Shown in pieces: positions 63,895-64,000 of a stretch of 64,000 bases of DNA. The notes below the pieces were generated by a model. The model was not told the DNA's origin. It saw nothing but the letters and a program-made list of their open reading frames with translations, and ran no database searches. Position 1 is the first letter of the stretch. Each line of letters begins with the position of its first letter. Origin of the DNA: Shewanella aquimarina (GTDB lineage Bacteria > Pseudomonadota > Gammaproteobacteria > Enterobacterales > Shewanellaceae); the NCBI RefSeq assembly GCF_023349185.1, contig NZ_JAKIKY010000001.1, positions 458,183 to 522,182 of the forward strand, read 5' to 3'. The position numbers and the translations under genes are program-made.

Positions 63895-64000
<106 letters not shown>

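Overview
The window looks like a chromosomal segment of a marine gammaproteobacterium, most likely a Shewanella. Supporting signs are the Na+-translocating NADH:quinone reductase operon, TorF-, YfaZ- and OmpA-type barrels, a GlyGly-CTERM protein, the betIBA choline locus, many secreted peptidases, and GC-rich genes punctuated by AT-rich cassette DNA. No rRNA, tRNA, CRISPR array or prophage was seen. Genus assignment is inference from gene content.

Layout. 1-3.5 kb: Fur-controlled TonB receptor (cut by the window edge), a small outer-membrane barrel, a cytochrome b561-type protein and a GlyGly-CTERM surface protein. 3.7-6.2 kb: PepSY protein plus a PhoP/PhoQ-like two-component system. 6.3-13.7 kb: diguanylate cyclase, DUF3300 protein, YgjV-like membrane protein, Crp-like regulator, monooxygenase, M43 protease and a U32-like protein. 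13.8-19.8 kb: nqrABCDEF. 20.2-32.1 kb: MetY, HD-GYP phosphodiesterase, porin, DUF599 protein, S41 protease lipoprotein, TonB receptor, RsmS-like protein and a subtilase. 32.5-40.2 kb: TrmK-like methyltransferase, Nudix, pseudouridine catabolism genes, YaiI, DUF2461, SPFH lipoprotein, TetR and glutathione transferase. 40.3-43.1 kb: an integron-cassette cluster without integrase (three attC sites). 43.6-51.9 kb: carboxymuconolactone-decarboxylase-family protein, patatin/MarR pair, TorF porin, BCCT transporter and betA-betB-betI. 52.5-61.5 kb: AhpD-like protein, RNA m5C methyltransferase, small orphan genes, YfaZ, glutathione peroxidase, M1 aminopeptidase, mini-collagenase and esterase. 62.3-64 kb: a second cassette cluster (two attC sites) whose last gene is cut by an IS3-family element at the right edge.

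Most notable. (1) Four intergenic units (three in tandem at 56.7-57.5 kb, one at 61.6-61.8 kb) each have a sigma-E-type promoter with exactly 16 bp between its elements, a shared GTTCATCATC...CCCT segment, a hairpin exposing CTAGCGC, and a Rho-independent terminator. This is a family of envelope-stress small RNAs, reminiscent of MicA. The shared segment is complementary to the ribosome-binding sites of outer-membrane barrel genes in this same window. (2) Three promoters (GlyGly-CTERM gene, pepSY-phoPQ, DUF3300 gene) share one architecture: TGTTCA-like hexamers 11 bp apart, exactly 12 bp before a -10 box. This defines a local PhoP-like regulon. (3) Vibrio-type attC cassettes carry a DUF262/DUF1524 putative anti-phage nuclease. 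(4) Several families of small inverted-repeat elements and stop-codon-reiterating tandem repeats occur.
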